Assembly: GCA_002686595.1 (NCBI GenBank)
Contig: NYXZ01000096.1
Span: 3,296 to 46,561 of the forward strand
Direction: 5' to 3'
Source: Planctomycetota bacterium
GTDB lineage: Bacteria; Planctomycetota; UBA1135; GCA-002686595
Length of the DNA: 43,266 nt
Part shown: piece after piece, positions 31,601-39,042 of the stretch
Position numbering within the stretch: position 1 is the first letter of the stretch
Layout of the letters: each line of letters starts with the position of its first letter
Translations under genes and position numbers: made by a program
The notes under the pieces: generated by a model
Database searches by the model: none
What the model was told of the DNA's origin: nothing
The model's input: the letters and a program-made list of their open reading frames with translations, nothing else

Positions 31601-33811
31601 CAGATCGCTGCCCGAGGTGATGCTGTGGGAGAACTCGCCAACATCCAGGGTCAGACAACGGGCAATCCTCCCATCGGTGGGCGCCGGGCTTTCATCTTCG
31701 ATTGGGAGAATGTGACCATGCAGGACGGGACCCTGGTCCAAACCATTCCAAACTACGGCACCTATGTGGTTCCCATCTCCCTAGCGGTGCCAAGGGCCAC
31801 GGAGTTGCGCGGGTACCTGGCCGCTCAGGCCGGCGATTCCCAGTTTGCCCAGTTGACCCATCTTGATCAGGCTGAACTAACTGAATGGGTGCGCTACGAT
31901 TGGTTCGAGGCGACCTACGGCCAACTGGTGCGCGACGATCCACAGGCACTGCGGGCCCTCTACTTCGCCATTCTGCTAGATGCGGATGATTTGCGGCCCG
32001 ATGGCCAGGACCTGCCAAGCGATGGTGGGGGCGGAACTGGCGGAACTGGTGGAACTGGCGGAGGCCTCCCGGGAGGCGGAGAGTCCCCGCCCCCCGCCGC
32101 ACCACCTCCTCCGCCGCCGCCCAGCACTTCCCTCGCTTCCGGTCCGGCTGCCGGCGCCCCGCCATCCATTCCTGCTGCCACAACTCTCGCCGGCAGCCAG
32201 TGGGATCCATACCTAGGGGAGTTCGAACTCGAACCCTTCCCCATTTCTCGCGCCGCCTCCGAGGCTTTCCGATTCAGGGGCGTCATGGGAACCCAGATCC
32301 ACGCCCACGACGCCGGCACCAGCGTCTTGCCGGTCTTCCGCGTCTCCGCCGCCGGACCAGACACTGGCCGCGCCGGTCGCTTGGACAACGCTTTCCTGGT
32401 GGGCGCGGACATCGAGCACCCGGGCTGGCCTGTGCGCGTGCACCGGGCCCATATGCCCGCCATGCAGTACGAGGTGCATCCCTGGGCCATTGAAGAGACG
32501 ACCGGCGAGGTCATCACCGGCGATGCCCTGCCTCCCATTGCCCAGGACAACTTCCGCGTCACGGACCAGTATGTGGCGCTCCAGGAATCGGCCAACGAGA
32601 TCATGCTGGCCGGGACGGTGAATGGCGTCGACCTCAGCGTGGTTGACACGCGCCTGCTTTCGCGCTTGGTGCTCTTCCCCTCTGGAGAACGGCCGCGGGC
32701 CGTTGACTACCTGGGCCTCGGACAGGGCTACAGTTCGCGCGCCGCGGGAGTTGTACCCTCGGCGGTGGTGGACGAAGTCTGCTTCCAAGATGACCGTCTC
32801 GCCATGGACACGCCCCTGGTGGACGGGGAATCCATGCGCGGCGCGCGGCTCTTGTTGGCGGCTGCCATTGACGAAGGCGCGGACGAGCTCTTGCTCTTGC
32901 CTCAGACAGTGCGCCTCGCTCTGGGGCCCTATGGTTCGACGAAGAACTTCCTCGAAGATCTTCCTGCGGATGCCGGACTGTTGCGCATCGGCGATGAAAT
33001 TCTGTGCTATGAGGGGCGTAACCCCGAGACGGGCCAGGTGACCATCGCCAGCGGTGGCCGTGGTCTGTTGGGTACGCGCCCGGGGAGCCATGAAATGGGG
33101 GAACCGGTGCACTGGATCGAGGGGCGTAGGGTGACGGTCCTGAGTCGCAGTCTCTCTGCGGATAGCGGAACCCTGGCCGTCACTGACACCTCCGGATTTC
33201 CAGTGGAGGGTACGGTGCTCATCGGCCGCGAGTTGATTCACTACACCTGGCACCGGGAGAACGCCCTGGAGATGCCGCGTGCATCGGAGGAACCAGGTGC
33301 CATGGACCGCGCTGGCCCCGGCATCTTCCGTGGACGCTACGGCACGGAACCGGTGGAGCACGGCGTGGGGACACCGGTGATTCTGTTTCCCTTCCGCTAT
33401 TGGGACCGGTGGACGGAGCGCGCCGATGGGCCGGAGCTCGCCTACCTGGGTCTGCAGGCGGAGCAAACGGCAGCCTGGTGGCGTTCGGTGTTTTGGAGCT
33501 GGGAAGAGCCGGCGGCCGGGGGCAGTCGTCTGGGCGTCCTACAGCGCAGCGACGAGGACACACCTTGGGATGCGGATCCGGATCTCAGTTCTGGACTCGA
33601 TCTGCAGTGGGACGGCGTGGTGAACGATAAGCCTCTACAGGTAGCGGCCCAGGCGGACCGCGTGGAGTGGCGCGTTTTCGTCGACTACCTGCCCGGTGCA
33701 TATGATCCGGACACGGGCCTCTCCCATGGCTGGAAAGCCACGCCGCGTTTCTCGCGCCTGGGTGTTTTCTTCATCGCTCCTTCCCTCGTCCTGCGGAGTC
33801 TGGACCGATGA
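28637..33811 (+). CDS. Giant GspK-like minor pseudopilin, 1724 residues
   Basis: The N-terminus (SGGFALLIVLLVLLALLVLTT) is a pseudopilin helix without Glu at +5, as in GspK, the tip pseudopilin. Residues about 100-360 follow the GspK plan and include RRPVNLNTARPEVLKALF (about 357-374), the helix-hairpin-helix phrase typical of T2SS GspK. The rest is new: a LamG/concanavalin-like region at about 655-770, a Gly-rich then poly-Pro linker at about 1127-1190, a second beta-rich half, and four copies of a module with an IG-x-ELI-x-Y strand and, in most copies, RG-x-x-GT-x4-H-x-x-G. Normal GspK is about 300 residues. It is joined to its neighbours by TAATG and ATGA overlaps. Confidence 0.85.
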   Translation: MRPLRSMGRTDTSGGFALLIVLLVLLALLVLTTPFLLSARNSDRASAHYATRATARVSLDTATRHARAQLGASHPSLDSTPWWDSIEEVTVDNTFEREFLDANDAKGLMWDLEVEDVSGRVDLDSAGPQVLANIMGTVTRTLEVVEDDATEIEVSSVAGFDPNGFLWLRGELIFYERIEDGVLVDLHRGLAALEDEEGDWIGEGPWPASRHGAGTNVVDQRAHALPLWRAAVGGGQVRQLEAFGELRSIEDFVMADGLGEYSWAALERCTTVHGDQGGGRLWQRATRLTGDVEGGLEATLPVVDLKWFNEGATVQITDGVNSEVRLVLAIDKRKGALRLHDLLQNDYRAFEAEVRVLARRPVNLNTARPEVLKALFSNLQIRSKNSRITGSEAEQLAGLVVASRPFTGFEDFLRRLVLPAGGIEELPSDADYVPEAFANDSAVIDPWDAVALYRNGLNANDVYLEFSTMPYSFVTRDTYAMDLRSTVNAKSGVERANARRERVEVVTPQQELMRLWTHQEDFDESLRLDREAPYWASGPRSTSRFDGTTVPPSRMWSHMGTWEGKIYVPGINDDDVVPSDMESPPTPEHVFASREPDGWAQLWPAREDELDTRAKRLLHFDHETRDPEGRYLPDEPLRYYTAEELVQYTAEQSPLLRALGLSLWIRPRTVGESLVFDLGGTSLESDRVSLLVEGEDLVLRVLDAVGDHPQTNMVEAGEVRFALAAGQDPGLPADVWSHLDFTVAGNRPDQMQLMVNGTTHGVRTPGLTRLTGPASQDTGFVSLESGEGFPEMGVARIGNELIEYTLDGESMSIQHIEEGPLAGFGGRLSRERFDLAGFPLALANTQVDHAVGTPVSLYGYSLPLVSDVPMGNASLEAELGLWRVARMVGVENGATSQGDPINVGIWSFGQGLEGVASTVTGLVLSTADYQDEDPQEAMRAFHPDGGYAAIIQVSWSTNTTPPDTTTVLGSPLGGVEVIRYSGWTGTTLQIAARGDAVGELANIQGQTTGNPPIGGRRAFIFDWENVTMQDGTLVQTIPNYGTYVVPISLAVPRATELRGYLAAQAGDSQFAQLTHLDQAELTEWVRYDWFEATYGQLVRDDPQALRALYFAILLDADDLRPDGQDLPSDGGGGTGGTGGTGGGLPGGGESPPPAAPPPPPPPSTSLASGPAAGAPPSIPAATTLAGSQWDPYLGEFELEPFPISRAASEAFRFRGVMGTQIHAHDAGTSVLPVFRVSAAGPDTGRAGRLDNAFLVGADIEHPGWPVRVHRAHMPAMQYEVHPWAIEETTGEVITGDALPPIAQDNFRVTDQYVALQESANEIMLAGTVNGVDLSVVDTRLLSRLVLFPSGERPRAVDYLGLGQGYSSRAAGVVPSAVVDEVCFQDDRLAMDTPLVDGESMRGARLLLAAAIDEGADELLLLPQTVRLALGPYGSTKNFLEDLPADAGLLRIGDEILCYEGRNPETGQVTIASGGRGLLGTRPGSHEMGEPVHWIEGRRVTVLSRSLSADSGTLAVTDTSGFPVEGTVLIGRELIHYTWHRENALEMPRASEEPGAMDRAGPGIFRGRYGTEPVEHGVGTPVILFPFRYWDRWTERADGPELAYLGLQAEQTAAWWRSVFWSWEEPAAGGSRLGVLQRSDEDTPWDADPDLSSGLDLQWDGVVNDKPLQVAAQADRVEWRVFVDYLPGAYDPDTGLSHGWKATPRFSRLGVFFIAPSLVLRSLDR

Positions 33812-34929
33812 TCGGGCGCCTTCCTACCGGCGGCGGCAGGGGGTTACGCCGGGGCTTTACCCTGGTGGAAGTGGTCCTGGCCCTGGGGCTGTTCTCCATG
33901 TTGATGGTGGCGGTCTTCCAACTGCTCCAAGGGTCCTTGGACCTGTGGAACCGCGGCGAAACGCGCCGCAATATCGTCGACCAGGCTACCTCCGCTGGCG
34001 AACTCCTGGCCCAGGACCTGCGCGCCCTGGCCGCAGGCGCAAGCGGTGATGTGCTTGCAGAATGGGTGCCCTTCGACACCGATGGCGATGGTCTGCGGGA
34101 GAAATACTGGCCGCGTCTGCGCTTGGTGCGGCAGGCCACGGAGGCTGAGCTGCGGCGCCGCGGGGCAGCCCCGGACGATTTGCACGGTCCGGGTTTGCTG
34201 GAAGTGGCCTGGGCGGTCTTACCCATGACTACGCCGCAGGAGGCTGGCGTGGGCGGCGATCTGCACAGCTCTCCAGCCGACAAACGGGCCGAAGGCGTCC
34301 TGTGGCGCGGCGAGCGATTGCCAGATGATCCACTGGGAATGAGCTTCTTCGAGCCGGGCTTCTTCAGCCGCAATGGGCGGCCCGCCGGGGGTGCCCTGGA
34401 GGAGGTCAGCGGCGGCCTATTGTGGATGGGAATCTTTTTTGCAACACAGACCTCGAGCGTGCGCGCAGGCTGGGAAACTGGGCCTGAGCTGTGGCACGCG
34501 GCCACGTCCTGGGACGGCTGGCAACGCGAGCGGCCCGCGGCGGATGTGCATCCCTGGAACGAAGCCGGCAGCGGCATGCCTGCTGTGGACGGCGTGGTTC
34601 TGCTGCCCCGGCGCGTACGCGTGGAGCTCGAGTTTGAACGAGCCAAGGATCGTCGGCGGCGAACGCGTTTGGCAGATCTGATCGAGGCCGGCGATACCCA
34701 GCTGGTGGTGGAGGATGGGGAGCGCGTTCCGGCCCGCTCCGGGTCCTTTATCCTGATTGATGCCGAGTGGCTTAAGGTCGTCTCGCGCAGAGGTAAACGG
34801 GTCACCGTGCGCCGTGGTCAGCGCGGCACGATGCCGGTCCAGCACAGCGAGGGCAGCCTGGTGCACCACGGTCTGACGACGGTGGTGGAACTGCCCATCG
34901 CCCTCTACCGGGAGGACTGGAACCTGTGA
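33808..34929 (+). CDS. GspJ-like minor pseudopilin with C-terminal repeat module
   Basis: A 373-residue minor pseudopilin. The processing site is LRRG|FTLVEVVLALGLFSML with Glu at +5, followed by a helix with LLQGSLDLWNRGETRRN, which fits GspJ. Residues about 40-250 would form the GspJ globular domain. Residues about 288-360 hold one copy of the module repeated in the giant GspK-like protein: TQLVVEDGERVPARSGSFIL, then IDAEWLKVV and RRGQRGTMPVQHSEGSLVHH. The protein is much longer than usual GspJ (about 200). ATGA overlaps join it to both neighbours. Confidence 0.85.
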   Translation: MIGRLPTGGGRGLRRGFTLVEVVLALGLFSMLMVAVFQLLQGSLDLWNRGETRRNIVDQATSAGELLAQDLRALAAGASGDVLAEWVPFDTDGDGLREKYWPRLRLVRQATEAELRRRGAAPDDLHGPGLLEVAWAVLPMTTPQEAGVGGDLHSSPADKRAEGVLWRGERLPDDPLGMSFFEPGFFSRNGRPAGGALEEVSGGLLWMGIFFATQTSSVRAGWETGPELWHAATSWDGWQRERPAADVHPWNEAGSGMPAVDGVVLLPRRVRVELEFERAKDRRRRTRLADLIEAGDTQLVVEDGERVPARSGSFILIDAEWLKVVSRRGKRVTVRRGQRGTMPVQHSEGSLVHHGLTTVVELPIALYREDWNL

Positions 34930-35396
34930 AGCTGCTCGCCACCCCCAGGCCCGGGCGGACGGGCTTCACCATCGTCGAGGTCGTGGCGGCCATGGGCATC
35001 CTGTTGATGGGAATGACCGTGATCATTGGCCTGATGACCTTCGGCGCCGCGCTCTCGCGCACGGCGGCCCTGCGCTCGGCGGCGGCCGCGGCTGCGGAGG
35101 CGGTCGTGCTCGATCTGGAGGAGAGCTTCTTCCCGCTGGAGAAAGACGGCAGCGCCGGTGAACCAACGGACATTATTGAACGCCCCCTGATGGCCTTGGA
35201 CGGGCTGATCTACAGCGCCCGGGCCAGCGTCAATCCGGACAATCCCCTGGAATACCGGGTGGATATTGAACTGTCATGGGAAAGCGCCGGAGTGCGCCGC
35301 ACATCGGAGTTCTCCACGTTGCTGCTGCGGCAGATCCCCTTTGGCGAGCGCCTGCGCCGCGAGTTCACAGAGCGCGAACCCAACCGCTCACCATGA
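34926..35396 (+). CDS. GspI-like minor pseudopilin
   Basis: A 156-residue pseudopilin. The processing site is RPGRTG|FTIVEVVAAMGILLMG, with Glu at +5. A hydrophobic helix continues as MTVIIGLMTFGAALSRTAAL with an Ala-rich extension. The compact C-terminal part (LIYSARASVNPDNPLEYRVDIELSWESAG) matches the small beta domain of GspI or PilV, which initiates the pseudopilus tip with GspJ and GspK. Length is usual for the family. Gene order here is G-H-K-J-I, which differs from the common G-H-I-J-K. Both ends overlap neighbours by ATGA. Confidence 0.82.
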   Translation: MKLLATPRPGRTGFTIVEVVAAMGILLMGMTVIIGLMTFGAALSRTAALRSAAAAAAEAVVLDLEESFFPLEKDGSAGEPTDIIERPLMALDGLIYSARASVNPDNPLEYRVDIELSWESAGVRRTSEFSTLLLRQIPFGERLRREFTEREPNRSP

Positions 35397-36937
35397 AGAC
35401 CTCTTGTTATTCTAGGATGCGTCCCACCATGAACCTCTGCCTACATTCCTTTGTCGCCGCGTGCCTGCTGGCCTTGACGTTATCGCCCATGGCTGCCGGC
35501 CAAGCGAGTCAGACCAGCTCTCCCGTGGAAATGTTGCGTCTGCGTTCCGGCGATATCCTCTGGGCGCGGGTAGTGGAGCACACCCCCGAGGGGGTTTTTG
35601 TCGAGCGTCTTTCGAATGGAGGCCGCGCGAGCTTGACGTGGGGTTTCCTCGACCCGCTCCAGGAGGAGGAGCTGCGCATGCGCTACGGCTATGTCGATCT
35701 GGCCCAGGAGGAGATCATGATCGAGGTGGATCAACTGTTGCTCAGCGACGGCTCGGAGGTGGTGGGCAAGGTCATCAGTCGCGAAGGAGATACGCTGACG
35801 GTCAAGGTGGACGGCAATCTGCTGCTCATTCCAAAGATTCGTGTGGCGGCCTCGGGTGCTACGGTGCGTGTGCCGGCCCTCGACATTTACACTCGCGACG
35901 AACTCTACGGGCAACTGTTGGTGGCGACTGCCCCCGATGACCCGGAGGCGCAGTTGGCCCTGGCCCGGGATTGTGAGCGCATTCTGGATTATGCCCACGC
36001 CGTTCTGCACTACCAGAAAGCCAGTGAACTCGACCCTGAGCTACACGCTGACGAAGTGGCCTATGGCATGGCACGCGCCGAGCAGAAAGCCGTGCTGCAG
36101 GAACAGATTGATTATTTGGCCGAGGCAGATCACCTGCGCAAGCGCGGCAAGTTTGATGAGGCCCTGGCCATGTGCGAATCTTTTGCCGAGCGCTTTCCAG
36201 ACAGCATTCTGCAGGAAGACGCCCTCAAGGGAAGGGACCGCGTACTGCGCGGTCGCGATGAAGCGCTGCGTGAGTTGGTTGCGCGCCGTTGGCATTATTG
36301 GGTCACGCGCCTGGCCAAGGTGGCCGCCGTCGGCAGCTACGAGCAGGCTATTGATTACCTCGACGAGAACATGGGCAAGGAAGTGCTCGACCGTGTGCTT
36401 GACGACGCCCGGCGCATTACTGCGGAAATTGGCGAGGATGATGTGACGGCCTTCTGGGTAGAGCGTAAGCGCGGGCGCTGGAAGCGCGCTTCCTATGGCT
36501 ATGGAACCTGGCTCTTGGGGGAAGATGAAGCCCTGGCGGGTTTGGAGGACGGGCCCAAGGTGGCGACGGGCGGAGAGAAGGACGAAGAACGGTTGGCCCT
36601 GGAGGAGCGCATTCAACGCTTCCTGCGCAATCAGGAGCAAGCGCGCAAGGCGCGCGGCTCAAAGGACGACGAAGATGACATCGAGGCGGCCTGGGTACAG
36701 TTGTCATCTTCCTCTCGTGCCTGGTGGATCATCGCCTACTACGCTGAGTTCTCCGGGGAGATGGAGCTAGATCCTAAGCCCTCCCTCAGTAACTGCCGCG
36801 AATGTGGCGGGGTCGGTGTGCGCGAGGTCATCTACACTGGCGGTGCGCGCAGCGGTGAGTCGACTTCCGGCAAGCGTCTGATGCATTGTCCTACCTGTCA
36901 CGGCATCGGCCGTGTGCGCCGCATCCGGTACCGCTGA
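35393..36937 (+). CDS. Secreted protein with C-terminal DnaJ-type Cys motifs
   Basis: A 514-residue protein with a Sec signal (MNLCLHSFVAACLLALTLSP, cleaved near Ala-x-Gly-Gln). Residues about 40-170 are beta-rich and repeat a short Sm-like pattern: LRSGDILWARVVEHTPEGVF and LSDGSEVVGKVISREGDTLT. Helical TPR-like segments follow (about 185-330). The end carries CRECGGVG and, about 25 residues later, CPTCHGIGRV, the C-x-x-C-x-G-x-G form of the DnaJ zinc-binding region, here one pair only. Two Cys pairs outside the cytoplasm could bind zinc or form disulfides. I do not know the function; the operon suggests a pseudopilus assembly factor. The ATG at 35393 overlaps the previous stop. Confidence 0.75.
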   Translation: MKTSCYSRMRPTMNLCLHSFVAACLLALTLSPMAAGQASQTSSPVEMLRLRSGDILWARVVEHTPEGVFVERLSNGGRASLTWGFLDPLQEEELRMRYGYVDLAQEEIMIEVDQLLLSDGSEVVGKVISREGDTLTVKVDGNLLLIPKIRVAASGATVRVPALDIYTRDELYGQLLVATAPDDPEAQLALARDCERILDYAHAVLHYQKASELDPELHADEVAYGMARAEQKAVLQEQIDYLAEADHLRKRGKFDEALAMCESFAERFPDSILQEDALKGRDRVLRGRDEALRELVARRWHYWVTRLAKVAAVGSYEQAIDYLDENMGKEVLDRVLDDARRITAEIGEDDVTAFWVERKRGRWKRASYGYGTWLLGEDEALAGLEDGPKVATGGEKDEERLALEERIQRFLRNQEQARKARGSKDDEDDIEAAWVQLSSSSRAWWIIAYYAEFSGEMELDPKPSLSNCRECGGVGVREVIYTGGARSGESTSGKRLMHCPTCHGIGRVRRIRYR

Positions 36938-38079
36938 TGAACGCGGCTGCCAGGCTCGGCTTGTTGTTCATGTGCCTCGCATGCGGGGCGACTCCGAATC
37001 CGACGCTGGACATAACGGGCCTGGGCCCGGCGCCTGCGACGACGCCGGACCCTGTGACGACGCCGCCGTCGCTGGCACCGACAAGGCCGCTGGCTGAGGA
37101 GACGGAGGGTGCGTTGGAAGAGGGAATCCAGACGAGTTCTGATTCAGGTCACGCGGATGCGGTGGCGGCCGGGAGCGCGGCGCAGAGCGCGTCGCAGAAC
37201 CCAGGCCGGAGCACGGCTGGCGCAGATGCCAAGGATCGGTTTGTGGAAGACGGCGGGGCCCAGGCCACCATCGCTTTGGTCGCCGGGCAGGCCGTGGGCG
37301 CGGGAGAGCTGATTGCCTTTTGGTTCCAGCGTGATCCGGCGGGAGTGCGTGAGATGCTCGAACAACTTGCCCTATCCCGGTTGGTGATGGCGGAGGCGTC
37401 GCGCCTGGGCATGGTGCTGGCGCCGGAGCCGGTGGAGGCCGCCTGGCGCAGCTCACTCGCTGAGCTGGACCGGCGCATCGCCCGGGAAGCTCCTGGAACG
37501 GACACGGAGGATTACATCCGTGAGTTCATGGGGCGCGAGCCGAGCACCTTCCGCGAGGGGCTGCGCCAGGAGATCCTGCTGGAGGCGTTGGCCTCGCGGG
37601 TTGTGCGGGCCTGGATGCTCTGCGAGGAACGCTCCCGCGTGCGCGTGATAGTCACGAAGACCGAGGAGGACATGGACGCCGTGCGGACGGCCCTGGCCGC
37701 CGGTGGCGATTTCGCCGAGCTGGCCCGGAAACACAGCCAGGAGGAGTCGGCGGCGGACGGGGGCCTGCTGCCGCCGATTGTGCATTCCCAGACGGTTCTC
37801 TCGCGCCTGGCCTTCCTGACGGAGGTGGGGGAGGTCGGGGGGCCCGTGGGGGAGCAGGGCAGCCTCATGCTGATCCGGGTGGAGGAGCGTCCCACACCCC
37901 TGGAAATGGATGCGGACTGGTCGGTTTTGGGGCCCGCCGTTGAAGCGAGTCTGGCGTCGAATCCCGTGCAGGATCCGGAATACTGGCAGTGGAAGGAGGC
38001 CATCGGACGGCGTTACGAGGTGGATTTCAGCCCCATACTGGATCTGGTGGGGGAACCGGTGGCCACGGAAAACAGGTGA
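36937..38079 (+). CDS. Parvulin-type foldase lipoprotein
   Basis: A 380-residue protein. The lipoprotein signal MNAARLG-type start runs to LLFMCLACGA, with Cys after Leu-Ala as a lipobox. A disordered Thr/Pro/Ala-rich linker extends to about residue 105. Residues about 110-235 resemble the SurA chaperone N-domain (RLVMAEASRLGMVLAPEPVEAAW), and 236-325 form a parvulin domain (MDAVRTALAAGGDFAELARK, then HSQEESAADGGLLPP). It should fold exported proteins at the membrane. As last gene of the coupled operon (start overlaps the previous stop as TGATG) it may serve the large pseudopilins. scpB starts 61 bases after it. Confidence 0.85.
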   Translation: MNAAARLGLLFMCLACGATPNPTLDITGLGPAPATTPDPVTTPPSLAPTRPLAEETEGALEEGIQTSSDSGHADAVAAGSAAQSASQNPGRSTAGADAKDRFVEDGGAQATIALVAGQAVGAGELIAFWFQRDPAGVREMLEQLALSRLVMAEASRLGMVLAPEPVEAAWRSSLAELDRRIAREAPGTDTEDYIREFMGREPSTFREGLRQEILLEALASRVVRAWMLCEERSRVRVIVTKTEEDMDAVRTALAAGGDFAELARKHSQEESAADGGLLPPIVHSQTVLSRLAFLTEVGEVGGPVGEQGSLMLIRVEERPTPLEMDADWSVLGPAVEASLASNPVQDPEYWQWKEAIGRRYEVDFSPILDLVGEPVATENR

Positions 38080-38140
38080 ATGTCCCGGGAGTGGGGCTTG
38101 GCGGTTGACCCGGCGCCTCTCCTCGCCGATCCTCTCCATT

Positions 38141-38920
38141 ATGGAAAGCGAAGTCGAAGGCGGGGTCCAGGCGGCCAGGGAGGGAGAGCTGGAATCCAGT
38201 GCCGTTGTGGCCGGGGACCGGGAACTCACAGGCGCCGAGAGCCAGCCTGAGGAGACTGGGGCTGTCAGCGAGCCCAGTGAAATAGCCTCTGCCGGAGGTG
38301 GGGCCGAGACCGATCCTTCCCCGGAGTGCGTCAATGCGGATTCAGCTGGGGCGGCGTCGAATGACATGGAGCTGGAAGTTTCCGGGGCGGATGATCTCTC
38401 CGACGGGGAGCTGCAGCGGATGTTGGCGGCCCTGCTCTTCGCCTCGCCGGAGCCCCTGGGCCTGGCACGCCTGTCATCCCTGACCGATGGAGCCCAACCG
38501 GCCCGCTTACGCCAGGTGCTAGCCAAGCTGGAGGAGGCCCTAGGGGCGGCGGAACTGCCCCTGCGTCTGGTGGAGTTGGCTGGCGGCTATCAATTGCTCA
38601 CTACCGAAGACCAGGCTGAGACCGTCGGACAGCTCTCCCGGGTTCGCAAGGCAGAGCGCCTCAGCCCGGCTGCCCTTGAGACCCTCTCGGTGGTGGCCTA
38701 TCGCCAGCCCGTTTCCAAGGCGGAGGTGGAGGCCATCCGTGGCGTCCAGGCCGGGCCCCTGCTACGCGCCCTGGTGGACCGCGGCCTGATTCGTGTCACC
38801 GGACGCGCTCCGGTGCCCGGCAATCCCCTGCAGTACGGCACCACACGCCAGTTCCTCGAACAATTCGGCCTGTCACGGCTGAAGGACCTGCCCAGGGATG
38901 GTGAACTGGCCCAGGGCTGA
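38141..38920 (+). CDS. scpB: Segregation and condensation protein ScpB
   Basis: A 259-residue protein. ScpB binds ScpA (kleisin) and SMC in the chromosome condensation complex. Residues 1-85 are an acidic, Glu/Ala/Ser-rich extension. The double winged-helix core begins ELQRMLAALLFASPEPLGLARL, with LVELAGGYQLLTTEDQAETV and the signature ERLSPAALETLSVVAYRQPVSKAEVEAIRGV, then GRAPVPGNPLQYGTTRQFLEQFGLSRLKDLP. This is the standard ScpB end. The core is usual length (about 175) so the acidic extension is the odd part. An upstream scpA is not visible in the window. Confidence 0.92.
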   Translation: MESEVEGGVQAAREGELESSAVVAGDRELTGAESQPEETGAVSEPSEIASAGGGAETDPSPECVNADSAGAASNDMELEVSGADDLSDGELQRMLAALLFASPEPLGLARLSSLTDGAQPARLRQVLAKLEEALGAAELPLRLVELAGGYQLLTTEDQAETVGQLSRVRKAERLSPAALETLSVVAYRQPVSKAEVEAIRGVQAGPLLRALVDRGLIRVTGRAPVPGNPLQYGTTRQFLEQFGLSRLKDLPRDGELAQG

Positions 38921-38948
38921 GGCCAGCCAGCCACTCTTGCCATCCACC

Positions 38949-38977
38949 TTGCCCACGGGGAGAGGGCCATTTAGACT
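38949..38977 (+). promoter_or_regulatory. Candidate sigma-70 type promoter
   Basis: TTGCCC (38949-38954), a 17-base spacer and TAGACT (38972-38977) lie about 65 bases before the SurA/PpiD-like gene. Both boxes match four of six consensus bases. Confidence 0.35.
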
Positions 38978-39042
38978 CCTGCCCCATTTTACAGACCCCA
39001 GCGGCACCCACAGGGATCCCGCTAGAGACGCCAACCACGGCC

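Noticed and set aside
32020-32140. Frameshift or assembly error at the Gly/Pro-rich stretch of the GspK-like gene
   Set aside because: The frame stays open on both sides, the sequence is a normal Gly-rich plus poly-Pro linker, and both halves carry the same repeat module.
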